Positions 19,172 to 26,838 of a stretch of DNA of 64,000 bases are shown piece by piece; position 1 is the first letter of the stretch; every line of letters starts with the position of its first letter. The translations under genes were made by a program, and so were the position numbers. Source of the DNA: Gordonia rubripertincta. Its GTDB lineage: Bacteria > Actinomycetota > Actinomycetes > Mycobacteriales > Mycobacteriaceae. Location of the stretch: positions 3,844,001-3,908,000 of the forward strand of contig NZ_CP136136.1 of NCBI RefSeq assembly GCF_038024875.1. Reading direction: 5' to 3'. The notes beneath the pieces were generated by a model. That model saw only the letters and a list, made by a program, of their open reading frames with translations. It was not told where the DNA came from and made no database searches.

Positions 19172-20316
19172 GCCGCACGCTCCAGGATCAACGCGGCGTG
19201 GTGATCGATCCGACCGCCGATGCCACCGACCAGTGCGGTCGACGCATGAGGCACCTGTCGCTCGCCGCCGGCCCCGCGCAACTGCACGAGCGCTTCGGCC
19301 AACGGGGTCATTCCCTGGAGATAGAAGCCCGACAGCTGCCCTCCACCGGTGTTGGTCGGCAAACTGCCGCCGGCAGCGGTGTTCCCGTCGCGGACGAACT
19401 TTCCTGCGGGCGCCCCCCCGGTGAGCCCATATTCTTCGAGCAAGATCAGGGTGACGACCGAGAACGGGTCATAGAGCTGAGCGGTGTCCAGGTCGCCACG
19501 TGTCATCCCCGCTTCTGCCAGGGCGTCGTCCACGCATCGTCGGCCACCGCCGAACCATGACTCGGAGCCGGATCGCCGATGACGCACCGGATGATCCCGA
19601 CCGGCTCCCCGAATGTCGACACGAATGTCGTGGCCGATCGACGGATCGGCGCTGACGAGGACGGCGACGGCACCGTTGACCGGGCGTGCACAGTCGAGCC
19701 GCCGCAGCGGATCGGAGATCATCGGACTGTCGAGGTAACCCTGGATGTCGAGGGGCGTGCGGATCACCGCATCGGGATTGCCGGTCGCCCAGGCACGCGT
19801 CGACGTGGCAACCGCGCAGAGATCGTCGGGCGAACCGTTGCTGACATGCATCCATCGCTGCGTCAGCAGGGCGTAGGTGGGGACCGAGCCCAGGACCCCG
19901 CTGGCCCGCTCCAGGCCGCGCGATCCGGACTGTCCGCCGCTCTGCGCATAGGTCGATCCGGCGGCTTTGCCCGCGACGAGGGGCGCGTCTGCGAAGACGC
20001 ACATGACCGCGCGGGCTGCGCCGGCCTCCACGGCGTAGCGGGCCCGCTGGATCATCGCAACGGTCGTGGCGCCCTTGATCTCCACGTGTTCCAGGAGTCG
20101 CACATCGCCGAATCCTCCCGAGGATGCAAAGCCGACACCAAGCCGGTCCGGCCGAATCCCCTGCGAAGAACCGACCAGCAGTCCGTCGACGTCGGACAGT
20201 TCGATTCCGGCGTCTGCCACGGCCTCTCGGCAGGCGCGAGAAGCCAGTTCGTGCGGGCTGTGCCCGGGCTTCAGTGACATCGGGGTCATCCCGACCCCCA
20301 CGATCGACGCGGTCAC
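19168..20316 (-). CDS. thiolase-superfamily protein without nucleophile Cys (Ltp2/SCP-x/IpfD-like)
   Basis: 382 residues of thiolase fold: MTASIVGVGMTPM opening, SDVDGLLVGSSQG, a conserved core around AQLYDPFSVVTLILLEEYGL and the C-terminal GGSLPTNTGGGQLSGFYLQG. Where true thiolases carry the Cys nucleophile (CxSG), this protein reads IKGATTVAM, so Claisen cleavage is unlikely. Related Ltp2-type enzymes are retro-aldol lyases that shorten side chains together with a DUF35 partner, which is encoded next door. In the ipf pathway the equivalent IpfD removes the propionyl-CoA side chain after dioxygenation. It overlaps both neighbours by 4 bases. Confidence 0.87.
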   Translation of the reverse strand: MTASIVGVGMTPMSLKPGHSPHELASRACREAVADAGIELSDVDGLLVGSSQGIRPDRLGVGFASSGGFGDVRLLEHVEIKGATTVAMIQRARYAVEAGAARAVMCVFADAPLVAGKAAGSTYAQSGGQSGSRGLERASGVLGSVPTYALLTQRWMHVSNGSPDDLCAVATSTRAWATGNPDAVIRTPLDIQGYLDSPMISDPLRRLDCARPVNGAVAVLVSADPSIGHDIRVDIRGAGRDHPVRHRRSGSESWFGGGRRCVDDALAEAGMTRGDLDTAQLYDPFSVVTLILLEEYGLTGGAPAGKFVRDGNTAAGGSLPTNTGGGQLSGFYLQGMTPLAEALVQLRGAGGERQVPHASTALVGGIGGRIDHHAALILERAA

Positions 20317-20627
20317 GAGGTTCTCCCCCGAACCGGCCCCAGGGAGCGGTCGCGCCGCTCGTCCCGGTAGTTACCGACGCGCAGCCAGTCCTCACGATCG
20401 TCCGGCGTCGCCAGGCACAGGCTGACGAGCTCGAGGGGTGAGAGAAAGATGTGATCGTCGCTCTCGAGGTCCTCGACGAGCAGCCTGTCCCCGTTGCCGG
20501 TCGAATCCAGCGACACACGCACTGCCGCGAACTCGTTGACGAGCGACGCCAGCACGCGTCGATGCACCCGGCGCAGATCCGCGTCGCCGTCTCCCGCGTC
20601 CGCACCTTCATGTTCGTGTGTGGTCAT
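20313..20627 (-). CDS. small hypothetical protein heading the thiolase-dioxygenase operon
   Basis: About 104 residues, not recognised. The stop overlaps the start of the thiolase-like gene by 4 bases, which supports it as a real coding region. It is rich in acidic residues at the N-terminus (EHEGADAGDGDADL). An RVHRRVLASLVNEFAAVRVSLD helix and strand follow, then a segment LLVEDLESDDHIFLSPLELVSLCLA and a basic tail. The ATG at 20627 is chosen; 20633 and 20702 are alternatives in the same frame. It has no membrane segment or signal peptide. As first gene of the block it could be an accessory or assembly factor, which is a guess from position. Confidence 0.6.
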   Translation of the reverse strand: MTTHEHEGADAGDGDADLRRVHRRVLASLVNEFAAVRVSLDSTGNGDRLLVEDLESDDHIFLSPLELVSLCLATPDDREDWLRVGNYRDERRDRSLGPVRGRTS

Positions 20628-20745
20628 AGTCATCGACGACCTGTTCGCCCAACCTCGCTCTGGTGACTTCTCGAAAAGTTGTGACCAACCCTCAGAAGAC
20701 ACTTGCCCTTGCGTTGATCCCGCCTCATAGTCTTATCGTATACAG

Positions 20746-20796
20746 GTGTCAGAAACAATCCCCCAATTCCGAGCACTCGGTGGCAGAAATCTGACA
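20746..20796. promoter_or_regulatory. divergent promoter region with three half-sites of the TCTGACA operator
   Basis: The gap between the divergent dioxygenase block (-) and hydrolase operon (+) holds TGTCAGA (20747-20753), TGGCAGA (20781-20787) and TCTGACA (20790-20796). The last two form an inverted pair with 2 bases between. These are the half-sites of the operator seen elsewhere in the window but in a different arrangement, so control by the same regulator is only possible. Confidence 0.4.
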
Positions 20797-20879
20797 CTCA
20801 CCCAGCTCACGGCGCTAAAAGTGCTAAGACTGAACATGCACACAGTGGAAAATTTGGTTAGACAACGGAGGCCCCGACC

Positions 20880-21776
20880 ATGACTGAGACAACGATTTCC
20901 GCCCCTGCGGCCGACACCGGCGAGTACCGCAGCATCTGGAGCCACCTCAAAGAACTGGAGTTCCGGCAGGGGTTCGTCGACATCGACGGCGTGCGGACCC
21001 GTTTCGCCGAGGCAGGCTCCGCCGACAAACCACACGCCATCCTGTTGCACGGCACCGGCGGCCACTGGGAGACCTTTGCGCCGAACCTGGGACCGCTCTC
21101 GGAGCACTACCACTGTGTGGCGATCGACATGGTCGGCAACGGGTTCTCCGACAAACCCGACTACGACTACGAGATCGCCGTCTACGTCCAGCAGGTTCTC
21201 GGTGTGATGGAGCACTTCGGGATGACCCGAGCACACCTCATCGGGATGTCACTCGGCGCATGGGTATCGGCCGCGATCGCGGTCGAGCATCCCGAGCGTG
21301 TCGACAAGGTGATCCTGATGTCGCCCGCCGGACTGATCGCCACCGCGTCGAACATGGCCCGCATCCGCGCCGAGCGCACCGAAGCCGTCAACAATCCCAG
21401 TTGGGAGTCGATGCACAAGGTGTTCGCACACCTGATCGCGGACGAATCCAATCGTCTACCCGACCTCATCGCGCTGCGGCAGGCGATCTACCGACGCGAC
21501 GACACCCGGAACACGATCGATCACCTGCTGATCCTGCAGGATGCGCAAGCCCGCGACCGCAATCTCATCCCGGAAGACAAATGGGCGACCATCTCTGCGC
21601 CCACCATGGTGGTGGCGTCCGGCCAGGACCACGGCGAATACCAGAGCACTGCCCACATCGTCGCCGGGTTGATCCCGAACGCCGAGGTGTTCGAGATGGC
21701 CGCCGTCCGGCACTGGCCACACTTCGAGGACCCGGCGGCCTTCAACCCGGCCGCTCTGGAGTTCCTCGGGCGATGA
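20880..21776 (+). CDS. alpha/beta hydrolase, probable meta-cleavage product hydrolase (MhpC/BphD/HsaD-like)
   Basis: 298 residues. HGTGGHW (57-63) forms the oxyanion region, the nucleophile elbow is GMSLGA with Ser124, and the catalytic His lies in VRHWPHFEDP (His278 or His281). This C-C hydrolase family cleaves the 2-hydroxy-6-oxo-dienoate made by extradiol ring opening into a carboxylic acid and a 2-hydroxydienoate. The assignment rests mainly on the neighbours: hydratase and aldolase genes follow with 4- and 8-base overlaps, the standard lower pathway. A good ribosome site (CGGAGG) precedes the ATG. Confidence 0.85.
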   Translation: MTETTISAPAADTGEYRSIWSHLKELEFRQGFVDIDGVRTRFAEAGSADKPHAILLHGTGGHWETFAPNLGPLSEHYHCVAIDMVGNGFSDKPDYDYEIAVYVQQVLGVMEHFGMTRAHLIGMSLGAWVSAAIAVEHPERVDKVILMSPAGLIATASNMARIRAERTEAVNNPSWESMHKVFAHLIADESNRLPDLIALRQAIYRRDDTRNTIDHLLILQDAQARDRNLIPEDKWATISAPTMVVASGQDHGEYQSTAHIVAGLIPNAEVFEMAAVRHWPHFEDPAAFNPAALEFLGR

Positions 21777-22606
21777 CGAACATCGCCCTGCCGGACACAG
21801 CGGTCGCCGAGCTCGCGCGCCGCCTGTATGAGGCCGAGAAATCCCGGACCCCGATCCGGCAGATATCGCTGCAGCATCCCGAGATGACCATCGAAGACGC
21901 CTATGCCGTACAGCGGGAGTTGGTGCGCCTGAAGGTCGCCGGTGGTGCCGTGGTTCGCGGACGCAAGATCGGACTCACCTCCAAGGTCATGCAACGCGCC
22001 GTGTCCATCACCGAACCGGACTACGGTGCACTGCTCGACGACATGTTCTTCGACGACGGCGGAACCGTGCCGGCCGGACGGTTCATCCGCCCCCGCATCG
22101 AGGTTGAACTCGCCTTCGTACTCGGCGACCCGTTGTCCGGCCCCGGGGTGACGCTCTACGACGTGCTCCGGGCGGCGGAGTACGTGACGCCGGCCATCGA
22201 GATCCTCGATGCACGGGTACAGATGGCGGACCCGGAAACCGGGCATCTACGCACCATCGTCGACACGATCTGCGACAACGCCGCCGATGCCGGCATCGTT
22301 CTCGGCGGCCGGGTGGCACGACCGATGGACGTCGACCTGCGGTGGGTGGCCGCATTGCTGCTGCGCAACGGGTCGATCGAGGATTCGGGCGTTGCGGCGT
22401 CGGTGCTGGGCCATCCGGCGAACGGTGTCGCGTGGCTGGCGAACCGGCTTGCTCCGCATGGGGTGTCGCTGCAAGCCGGCGAGGTGATCCTGGCCGGCTC
22501 GTTCACCGCGCCGGTGTTCGCCGATCCCGGTGATACCTTCGTCGCGGATTACGGACCGATGGGGACCGTCTCGATCCATTTCGAGAACGAGGCACCGCGT
22601 GACTAG
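21773..22606 (+). CDS. 2-hydroxydienoate (2-keto-4-pentenoate type) hydratase
   Basis: 277 residues of the MhpD/HpcG/HsaE family. Visible blocks are RKIGLTSKVMQ, ITEPDYGALLDDMFF, PRIEVELAFVLG (metal-binding acidic residues), TPAIEILDARVQ and the C-terminal VILAGSFTAPVFADPGDTFVADYG. It hydrates the enol product of the upstream hydrolase to a 4-hydroxy-2-oxo acid using a divalent metal. The ATG at 21773 overlaps the hydrolase stop. Confidence 0.92.
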   Translation: MTNIALPDTAVAELARRLYEAEKSRTPIRQISLQHPEMTIEDAYAVQRELVRLKVAGGAVVRGRKIGLTSKVMQRAVSITEPDYGALLDDMFFDDGGTVPAGRFIRPRIEVELAFVLGDPLSGPGVTLYDVLRAAEYVTPAIEILDARVQMADPETGHLRTIVDTICDNAADAGIVLGGRVARPMDVDLRWVAALLLRNGSIEDSGVAASVLGHPANGVAWLANRLAPHGVSLQAGEVILAGSFTAPVFADPGDTFVADYGPMGTVSIHFENEAPRD

Positions 22607-23387
22607 CGCCGCGGGACCGAACACGTGGGTACAGCAGATCCGCGGTGAACGCGCCCAGATCGGGATGTGGATAGCCTCGGGCAACGCATACAGCGCCGAG
22701 ATCTGCGCGGGCGCCGGTCTCGACTGGCTGATGCTCGACCTCGAGCACGTCCCGAACGACGTCAGATCCACGTTGGCGCAACTACAGACGCTCGCCGCCT
22801 ACCCGGTGCAGGTTCTCGTGCGTCCGGCATCCGCTGACCCGATCGCGATCAAGCAGCTCCTCGACATCGGTGCGACGAATCTGATCATCCCGATGGTCGA
22901 ATCCGCCGACGAGGCGAGGGCCGTGGTCGCCGCGACCCGCTACCCGCCCGAGGGCATTCGCGGAGTCGGCAGCGCACTCGCCCGAGCCTCGCGATGGAAC
23001 CGGATTTCTGACTATCTGGTCACCGCAGACGACAGCCTGTCACTCACGGTTCAGGTGGAATCCGCCGCCGCGCTCGCCCAACTCGACGAGATCGTCGCGG
23101 TCGACGGGATCGATGCCGTGTTCATCGGACCGGCCGATCTCGCGGCGTCGCTCGGCCACCTGGGCAAGCCCGAGCATCCCACGGTGGTGGCCGCGATCGA
23201 GCATGCGTTGTCGCAGATCAAGGCCGCAGGCAAGGCGGCAGGCGTCAACGCGTTCAATCCCGCCCTGGTGGACCGCTATATCGCGGCGGGAGCCTCGTTC
23301 GTCTTGGTCGGAGCCGATGTCACGGTGCTCGCGCGGGGCAGCGAGGCCCTGGCCGCACGCTTCATCCCGCAACCCGGCACAAGCTGA
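22599..23387 (+). CDS. HpcH/HpaI class II aldolase
   Basis: 262 residues of the HpcH/HpaI family. GMWIASGNAYSAEICAGAGLDWLMLDLEH is the typical N-terminus with the metal-site acidic residues, LVRPASADPIAIKQLLDIGATNLIIPMVESADEA follows, and DAVFIGPADLAASLGHLG is the family signature. It cleaves a 4-hydroxy-2-oxo acid to pyruvate plus an aldehyde with a divalent metal. The GTG at 22599 is used because the preceding gene ends inside GTGACTAG. Because the aldolase is of the non-channelling type, the aldehyde would be free and could feed one of the aldehyde dehydrogenases. Confidence 0.9.
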   Translation: MTSAAGPNTWVQQIRGERAQIGMWIASGNAYSAEICAGAGLDWLMLDLEHVPNDVRSTLAQLQTLAAYPVQVLVRPASADPIAIKQLLDIGATNLIIPMVESADEARAVVAATRYPPEGIRGVGSALARASRWNRISDYLVTADDSLSLTVQVESAAALAQLDEIVAVDGIDAVFIGPADLAASLGHLGKPEHPTVVAAIEHALSQIKAAGKAAGVNAFNPALVDRYIAAGASFVLVGADVTVLARGSEALAARFIPQPGTS

Positions 23388-23410
23388 TACTTGACTCTTC
23401 GCGGATTAAA

Positions 23411-23428
23411 TCTGACAATAGTGTCACT
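23411..23428. promoter_or_regulatory. operator TCTGACA-N4-TGTCACT upstream of the acyl-CoA dehydrogenase operon
   Basis: TCTGACA-ATAG-TGTCACT, 44 bases before the acyl-CoA dehydrogenase start. It is one of the best copies of the repeated operator described under findings. Confidence 0.72.
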
Positions 23429-23472
23429 ACAGGAGCGGATCTCGCCCCGCACGACTGACGGAAGGCCTCCAC

Positions 23473-24645
23473 ATGGATTTGGACTTCAGCCCCGAACAGG
23501 TGGAGTTCCGGGACGAGGTACGCACATGGCTTGAGGAGAACAAGCCGTCCGAGCCCCGCCCGCGCGACGCCGACGGCATCCGGGAGTACGACACCGCCTG
23601 GCAACGCACCCAGTGGGACGGCGGCTGGGCGGGCATCGCCTGGCCGAAGGAATACGGCGGCGGCGGTTTGACCCTGGTTCAGCAACTGATCTGGTACGAG
23701 GAGTACGCAGCCCAGGGATTTCCGGGGATCGACGCGAACTTCGTCGGTCTGTCCCATGCCGGTCCGACCCTGATCACCCGGGCCGACGAGGCGCAGAAGG
23801 ACTTCCACCTTCCCAAGATCCTGCGCGGTGAGGCGATCTGGTGCCAGGGATTCTCCGAACCCGATGCCGGCTCCGACCTCGCCTCGCTACGCGCCAGGGC
23901 GGTCATCGACGGCGATGATCTGGTGGTCAACGGGCAGAAGATCTGGACCAGTTTCGCCACCATCGCCGACTACCAGGAGCTCCTGGTCCGGACCGACAAC
24001 ACCGGCTCCAAGCACCAGGGCATCACGTGGATCGTGTGCGACATGACCACACCTGGCATTGAGATCCGCCCGATCGAGACCATCGAGGGCGGCGCCGAGT
24101 TCTGCGAGGTGTTCTACGACGACGTCCGAATCCCGCTGTCCAACGTCGTAGGTGAGATCAACGACGGATGGAGCGTCGCGATGTCGACGCTGTCGTTCGA
24201 ACGGGGCACCGCATTCACGGCCAATCAGGTCCGCCTGGCCAAGGTGGTCGAAGACCTGATCGACTTCTCGCGCGATCACGTCGGGCCGGACGGACGCCGC
24301 CCTGCGATCGCGGATGACGAAATCGCCCGGAGATTGGCCCGGGCCCGGGCCGCAGTGACGTCACTGCGCGCCATGACCTACGTCGGCATCTGCCGCAGTA
24401 TGCAGACCGACACCCCCGGACCCAAGGGATCGATGCTCAAGCTGTTCTATGCAGATCTGGCCAAACAGGTCGCGGAGCTGGCGATGGACATCATCGGGGT
24501 CGATGCCCTGCGCAGTACTTCCCGATGGGACAAGAACGGCTGGGTGGGCAACTATCTGTACGCATTCTCCCAGTCCATCGGCGGCGGTACCTCCGAGATC
24601 CAACGAAACATCGTCGGCGACCGGGTACTCGGACTCCCACGCTGA
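23473..24645 (+). CDS. acyl-CoA dehydrogenase, subunit of a probable heteromeric enzyme
   Basis: 390 residues starting MDLDFSPEQVEFRDEVRTWL. Flavin contacts are GFSEPDAGSDLASL and KIWTSFATIADY; the C-terminal domain ends GGGTSEIQRNIVGDRVLGLPR. The next gene encodes a shorter, divergent acyl-CoA dehydrogenase 16 bases on. In actinobacterial sterol catabolism such adjacent pairs (FadE28-FadE29, FadE26-FadE27) form alpha2beta2 enzymes with one active site per pair, and I infer the same here. It leads the operon that continues through a Cys-less thiolase, ligase, phosphatase and ferredoxin, under the operator at 23411. Confidence 0.9.
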   Translation: MDLDFSPEQVEFRDEVRTWLEENKPSEPRPRDADGIREYDTAWQRTQWDGGWAGIAWPKEYGGGGLTLVQQLIWYEEYAAQGFPGIDANFVGLSHAGPTLITRADEAQKDFHLPKILRGEAIWCQGFSEPDAGSDLASLRARAVIDGDDLVVNGQKIWTSFATIADYQELLVRTDNTGSKHQGITWIVCDMTTPGIEIRPIETIEGGAEFCEVFYDDVRIPLSNVVGEINDGWSVAMSTLSFERGTAFTANQVRLAKVVEDLIDFSRDHVGPDGRRPAIADDEIARRLARARAAVTSLRAMTYVGICRSMQTDTPGPKGSMLKLFYADLAKQVAELAMDIIGVDALRSTSRWDKNGWVGNYLYAFSQSIGGGTSEIQRNIVGDRVLGLPR

Positions 24646-24661
24646 AGGAAAGAAGCACACC

Positions 24662-25690
24662 ATGAACCTGCTCCCCTCTGACGATCAGCTCGAACTGGTC
24701 GCGGCAGCCGCGGACTTCATCAGTTCCCGACCACCCGTCACCGCGATCCGCGAACATCGCGATGAGAGCACACTGGTGGACAAGGACGTCTGGCGCGAAG
24801 GCGCCGAACTGGGCCTGCTCACGCTCGCCCTTGATGAGCGATTCGGCGGATCCGGACAGTCCATCGATGACGAGGTCATGCTCTTCATGGAACTCGCAAA
24901 GCATCTGGCCATCGGCCCGTTCCTCGCCTCCACACTGGCCGCACGCGTCGCGGCCGGCGACGGCAAGAGCGAGCTCGTCGCTCAGATCGCGGCCGGCACC
25001 GCGATGGTCGGACTCGCCGAATTGCGCGGCGACGGCGAGATCGGTTCGGACGGCTTCAAGGGGTCCTTCGATCTGCTGGATTGCGCCGGCAGCAGTCACG
25101 CGCTGCTGGTGACCAGAGACGGTGCCGCACTGGCCGAGCTCGGAGAGTTCGGTGATATCACTGCAGTCGAATCCGTCGACCCCGCAACGCGCCTGGCCAC
25201 CGCCACGGTGACGTCCGGACGGGTCGTCGCGTGGCTGCCGGCAGAGACCGAGTGGATCTGGGGCCGGGCACAGATTCTGGCGTCTGCGTATCTCGCCGGG
25301 CTGGCCGAGGCCATCACCCAGGTCTGCACCGAACACGCCAAGACACGCGAACAATTCGGACGGCCGATCGGCGTCCACCAGGCGATCAAGCACGCGGTCG
25401 TCGACATGGCCGTTCGTGCCGAATCTGCTTCGGCACAAACACTTTTCGCGGCAGCGGCCCTGAAGGCCGATCGCCCCGACGCCGAGTTCCAGATCCTGGC
25501 GGCCAAGACGGTTGCGGGTCAGGCTGCCCTGTCCAACGGCAGCGGCAGTATTCAGGTGCACGGAGGGATGGGTTATACCTACGAGCACGACGCCCACCTG
25601 TATCTCAAGCGGGCCATCGTCTACAAGAACCTGTTCGCCGGTGCGTCCGAGGTTCTCGCCGATCTTCTCGAGTTGGAGGCCGCCCAGTGA
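24662..25690 (+). CDS. acyl-CoA dehydrogenase, short partner subunit
   Basis: 342 residues, shorter than the usual ~390. The N-terminal domain is recognisable (DDQLELVAAAADFISS, LGLLTLALDERFGGSGQ), while the middle beta domain is degenerate and lacks the TEPxAGSD flavin motif. The C-terminal domain is good: AKTREQFGRPIGVHQAIKH and IQVHGGMGYTYEHDAHLYLKRA. This is the pattern of the non-catalytic or complementing partner in heteromeric FadE enzymes. The start is the ATG at 24662; the end overlaps the GTG of the thiolase-like gene by 4 bases. Confidence 0.87.
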   Translation: MNLLPSDDQLELVAAAADFISSRPPVTAIREHRDESTLVDKDVWREGAELGLLTLALDERFGGSGQSIDDEVMLFMELAKHLAIGPFLASTLAARVAAGDGKSELVAQIAAGTAMVGLAELRGDGEIGSDGFKGSFDLLDCAGSSHALLVTRDGAALAELGEFGDITAVESVDPATRLATATVTSGRVVAWLPAETEWIWGRAQILASAYLAGLAEAITQVCTEHAKTREQFGRPIGVHQAIKHAVVDMAVRAESASAQTLFAAAALKADRPDAEFQILAAKTVAGQAALSNGSGSIQVHGGMGYTYEHDAHLYLKRAIVYKNLFAGASEVLADLLELEAAQ

Positions 25691-26838
25691 GTCGCAAGGT
25701 TGCCATCGCCGGGGTCGCGCTGTCCGATGTGGGCAAGGTGGACGACAAAAATGCCTATGAACTGATGGCGCAGGCCAGTCGGCGGGCCTTGGCTCAGACA
25801 GGACTGACACCTTCCGACATCGACGGTCTCGCATCGACGAGTCAGGGCACGCTGCCCCCCACCGATGTCGGCGAGTACCTCGGCATCAAGCCGAGGTGGA
25901 TCGACTCGACCTCTGTCGGTGGCGCCTCGTGGGAGGTGATGGTCTCCCATGCCACCGATGCGATCGCCGCGGGTCATGCCGACGTGGTCCTGCTCACGTA
26001 CGGATCCACGGCACGCGCCGACATCCGAAAGGGATTGCGCGGCGCCAACATCAACTGGGGTGCACGTGGCCCCCTGCAGTGGGATGCCCCCTATGGGCAC
26101 ACCCTCATCTCGAAGTACGCCATGGCCGCCCGCCGACACATGCACCAGTATGGGACAACGATCGAGCAGTTGGCCGAGGTCGCGGTGTCGGCCAGATTCA
26201 ATGCCGCAGACAATCCCGAAGCGATGTACCGGGATCCGATCACGATCGATGATGTCGTCTCCGGCCCGATGATCGCCGACCCATTCACCAAGTTGCACTG
26301 CTGCATCCGCTCGGACGGCGGGGCGGCGGTGATCCTCGTGGCCGAGGACCGAGTGCCCGATCTCAAGTCGCCGCCGGTATGGGTGCTCGGCTCGGCCGAC
26401 GCCACCTCCCACATGCTGACCAGTCAGTGGGATGACATGACGGTGGGGCCCGCCGCGATCACCGGCCCTCTCGCGTTCGAGCGGGCCGGTCTGAAACCGT
26501 CCGATGTGGATGTAGCCGAGATCTACGACGCGTTCACCTACATGCTGCTGTTGACCATCGAGGACCTCGGTTTCTGCGAGAAAGGCGAGGGAGGGGCATT
26601 TGTCGCCAAGCAGAGTCTTCGGCTCGGAGGCGAGCTGCCGACCAATACCGACGGAGGCGGACTGTCGGCGTGTCACCCCGGCCAGCGTGGACTCTTCCTC
26701 CTCGTCGAAGCAGCGCGGCAACTGCGCGGTGAGTGCGGCCCGCGCCAGGTTTCGGATGCAAGGATCGCGTGTGTCAGCGGGACCGGCGGCTGGTTCTGCT
26801 CGAGCGGGACGGTGCTGCTCGGCTCGGAGAAGCCGTGA
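25687..26838 (+). CDS. thiolase-superfamily (lipid-transfer-like) protein without nucleophile Cys
   Basis: 383 residues from the GTG at 25687 (VSRKVAIAGVALSDVG), whose TGA overlap with the previous stop supports the start. It has a thiolase fold with PSDIDGLASTSQG, VDVAEIYDAFTYMLLLTIEDLGF and GGELPTNTDGGGLSACHPG. At the position of the Cys nucleophile it reads SVGGASWEVM, so classical thiolysis is unlikely; an SCP-x/Ltp-like aldolase or lyase role fits better. Unlike the other two Cys-less members it has no OB-fold gene beside it; the nearest is at 36.0 kb. It is followed by a ligase gene with a 4-base overlap. Confidence 0.85.
   Translation: MSRKVAIAGVALSDVGKVDDKNAYELMAQASRRALAQTGLTPSDIDGLASTSQGTLPPTDVGEYLGIKPRWIDSTSVGGASWEVMVSHATDAIAAGHADVVLLTYGSTARADIRKGLRGANINWGARGPLQWDAPYGHTLISKYAMAARRHMHQYGTTIEQLAEVAVSARFNAADNPEAMYRDPITIDDVVSGPMIADPFTKLHCCIRSDGGAAVILVAEDRVPDLKSPPVWVLGSADATSHMLTSQWDDMTVGPAAITGPLAFERAGLKPSDVDVAEIYDAFTYMLLLTIEDLGFCEKGEGGAFVAKQSLRLGGELPTNTDGGGLSACHPGQRGLFLLVEAARQLRGECGPRQVSDARIACVSGTGGWFCSSGTVLLGSEKP

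Noticed and set aside
24491..25834. 447-codon minus-strand frame opposite the short acyl-CoA dehydrogenase
   Set aside because: Arg/Asp-rich composition and no motif; the plus-strand gene overlaps its neighbours correctly.
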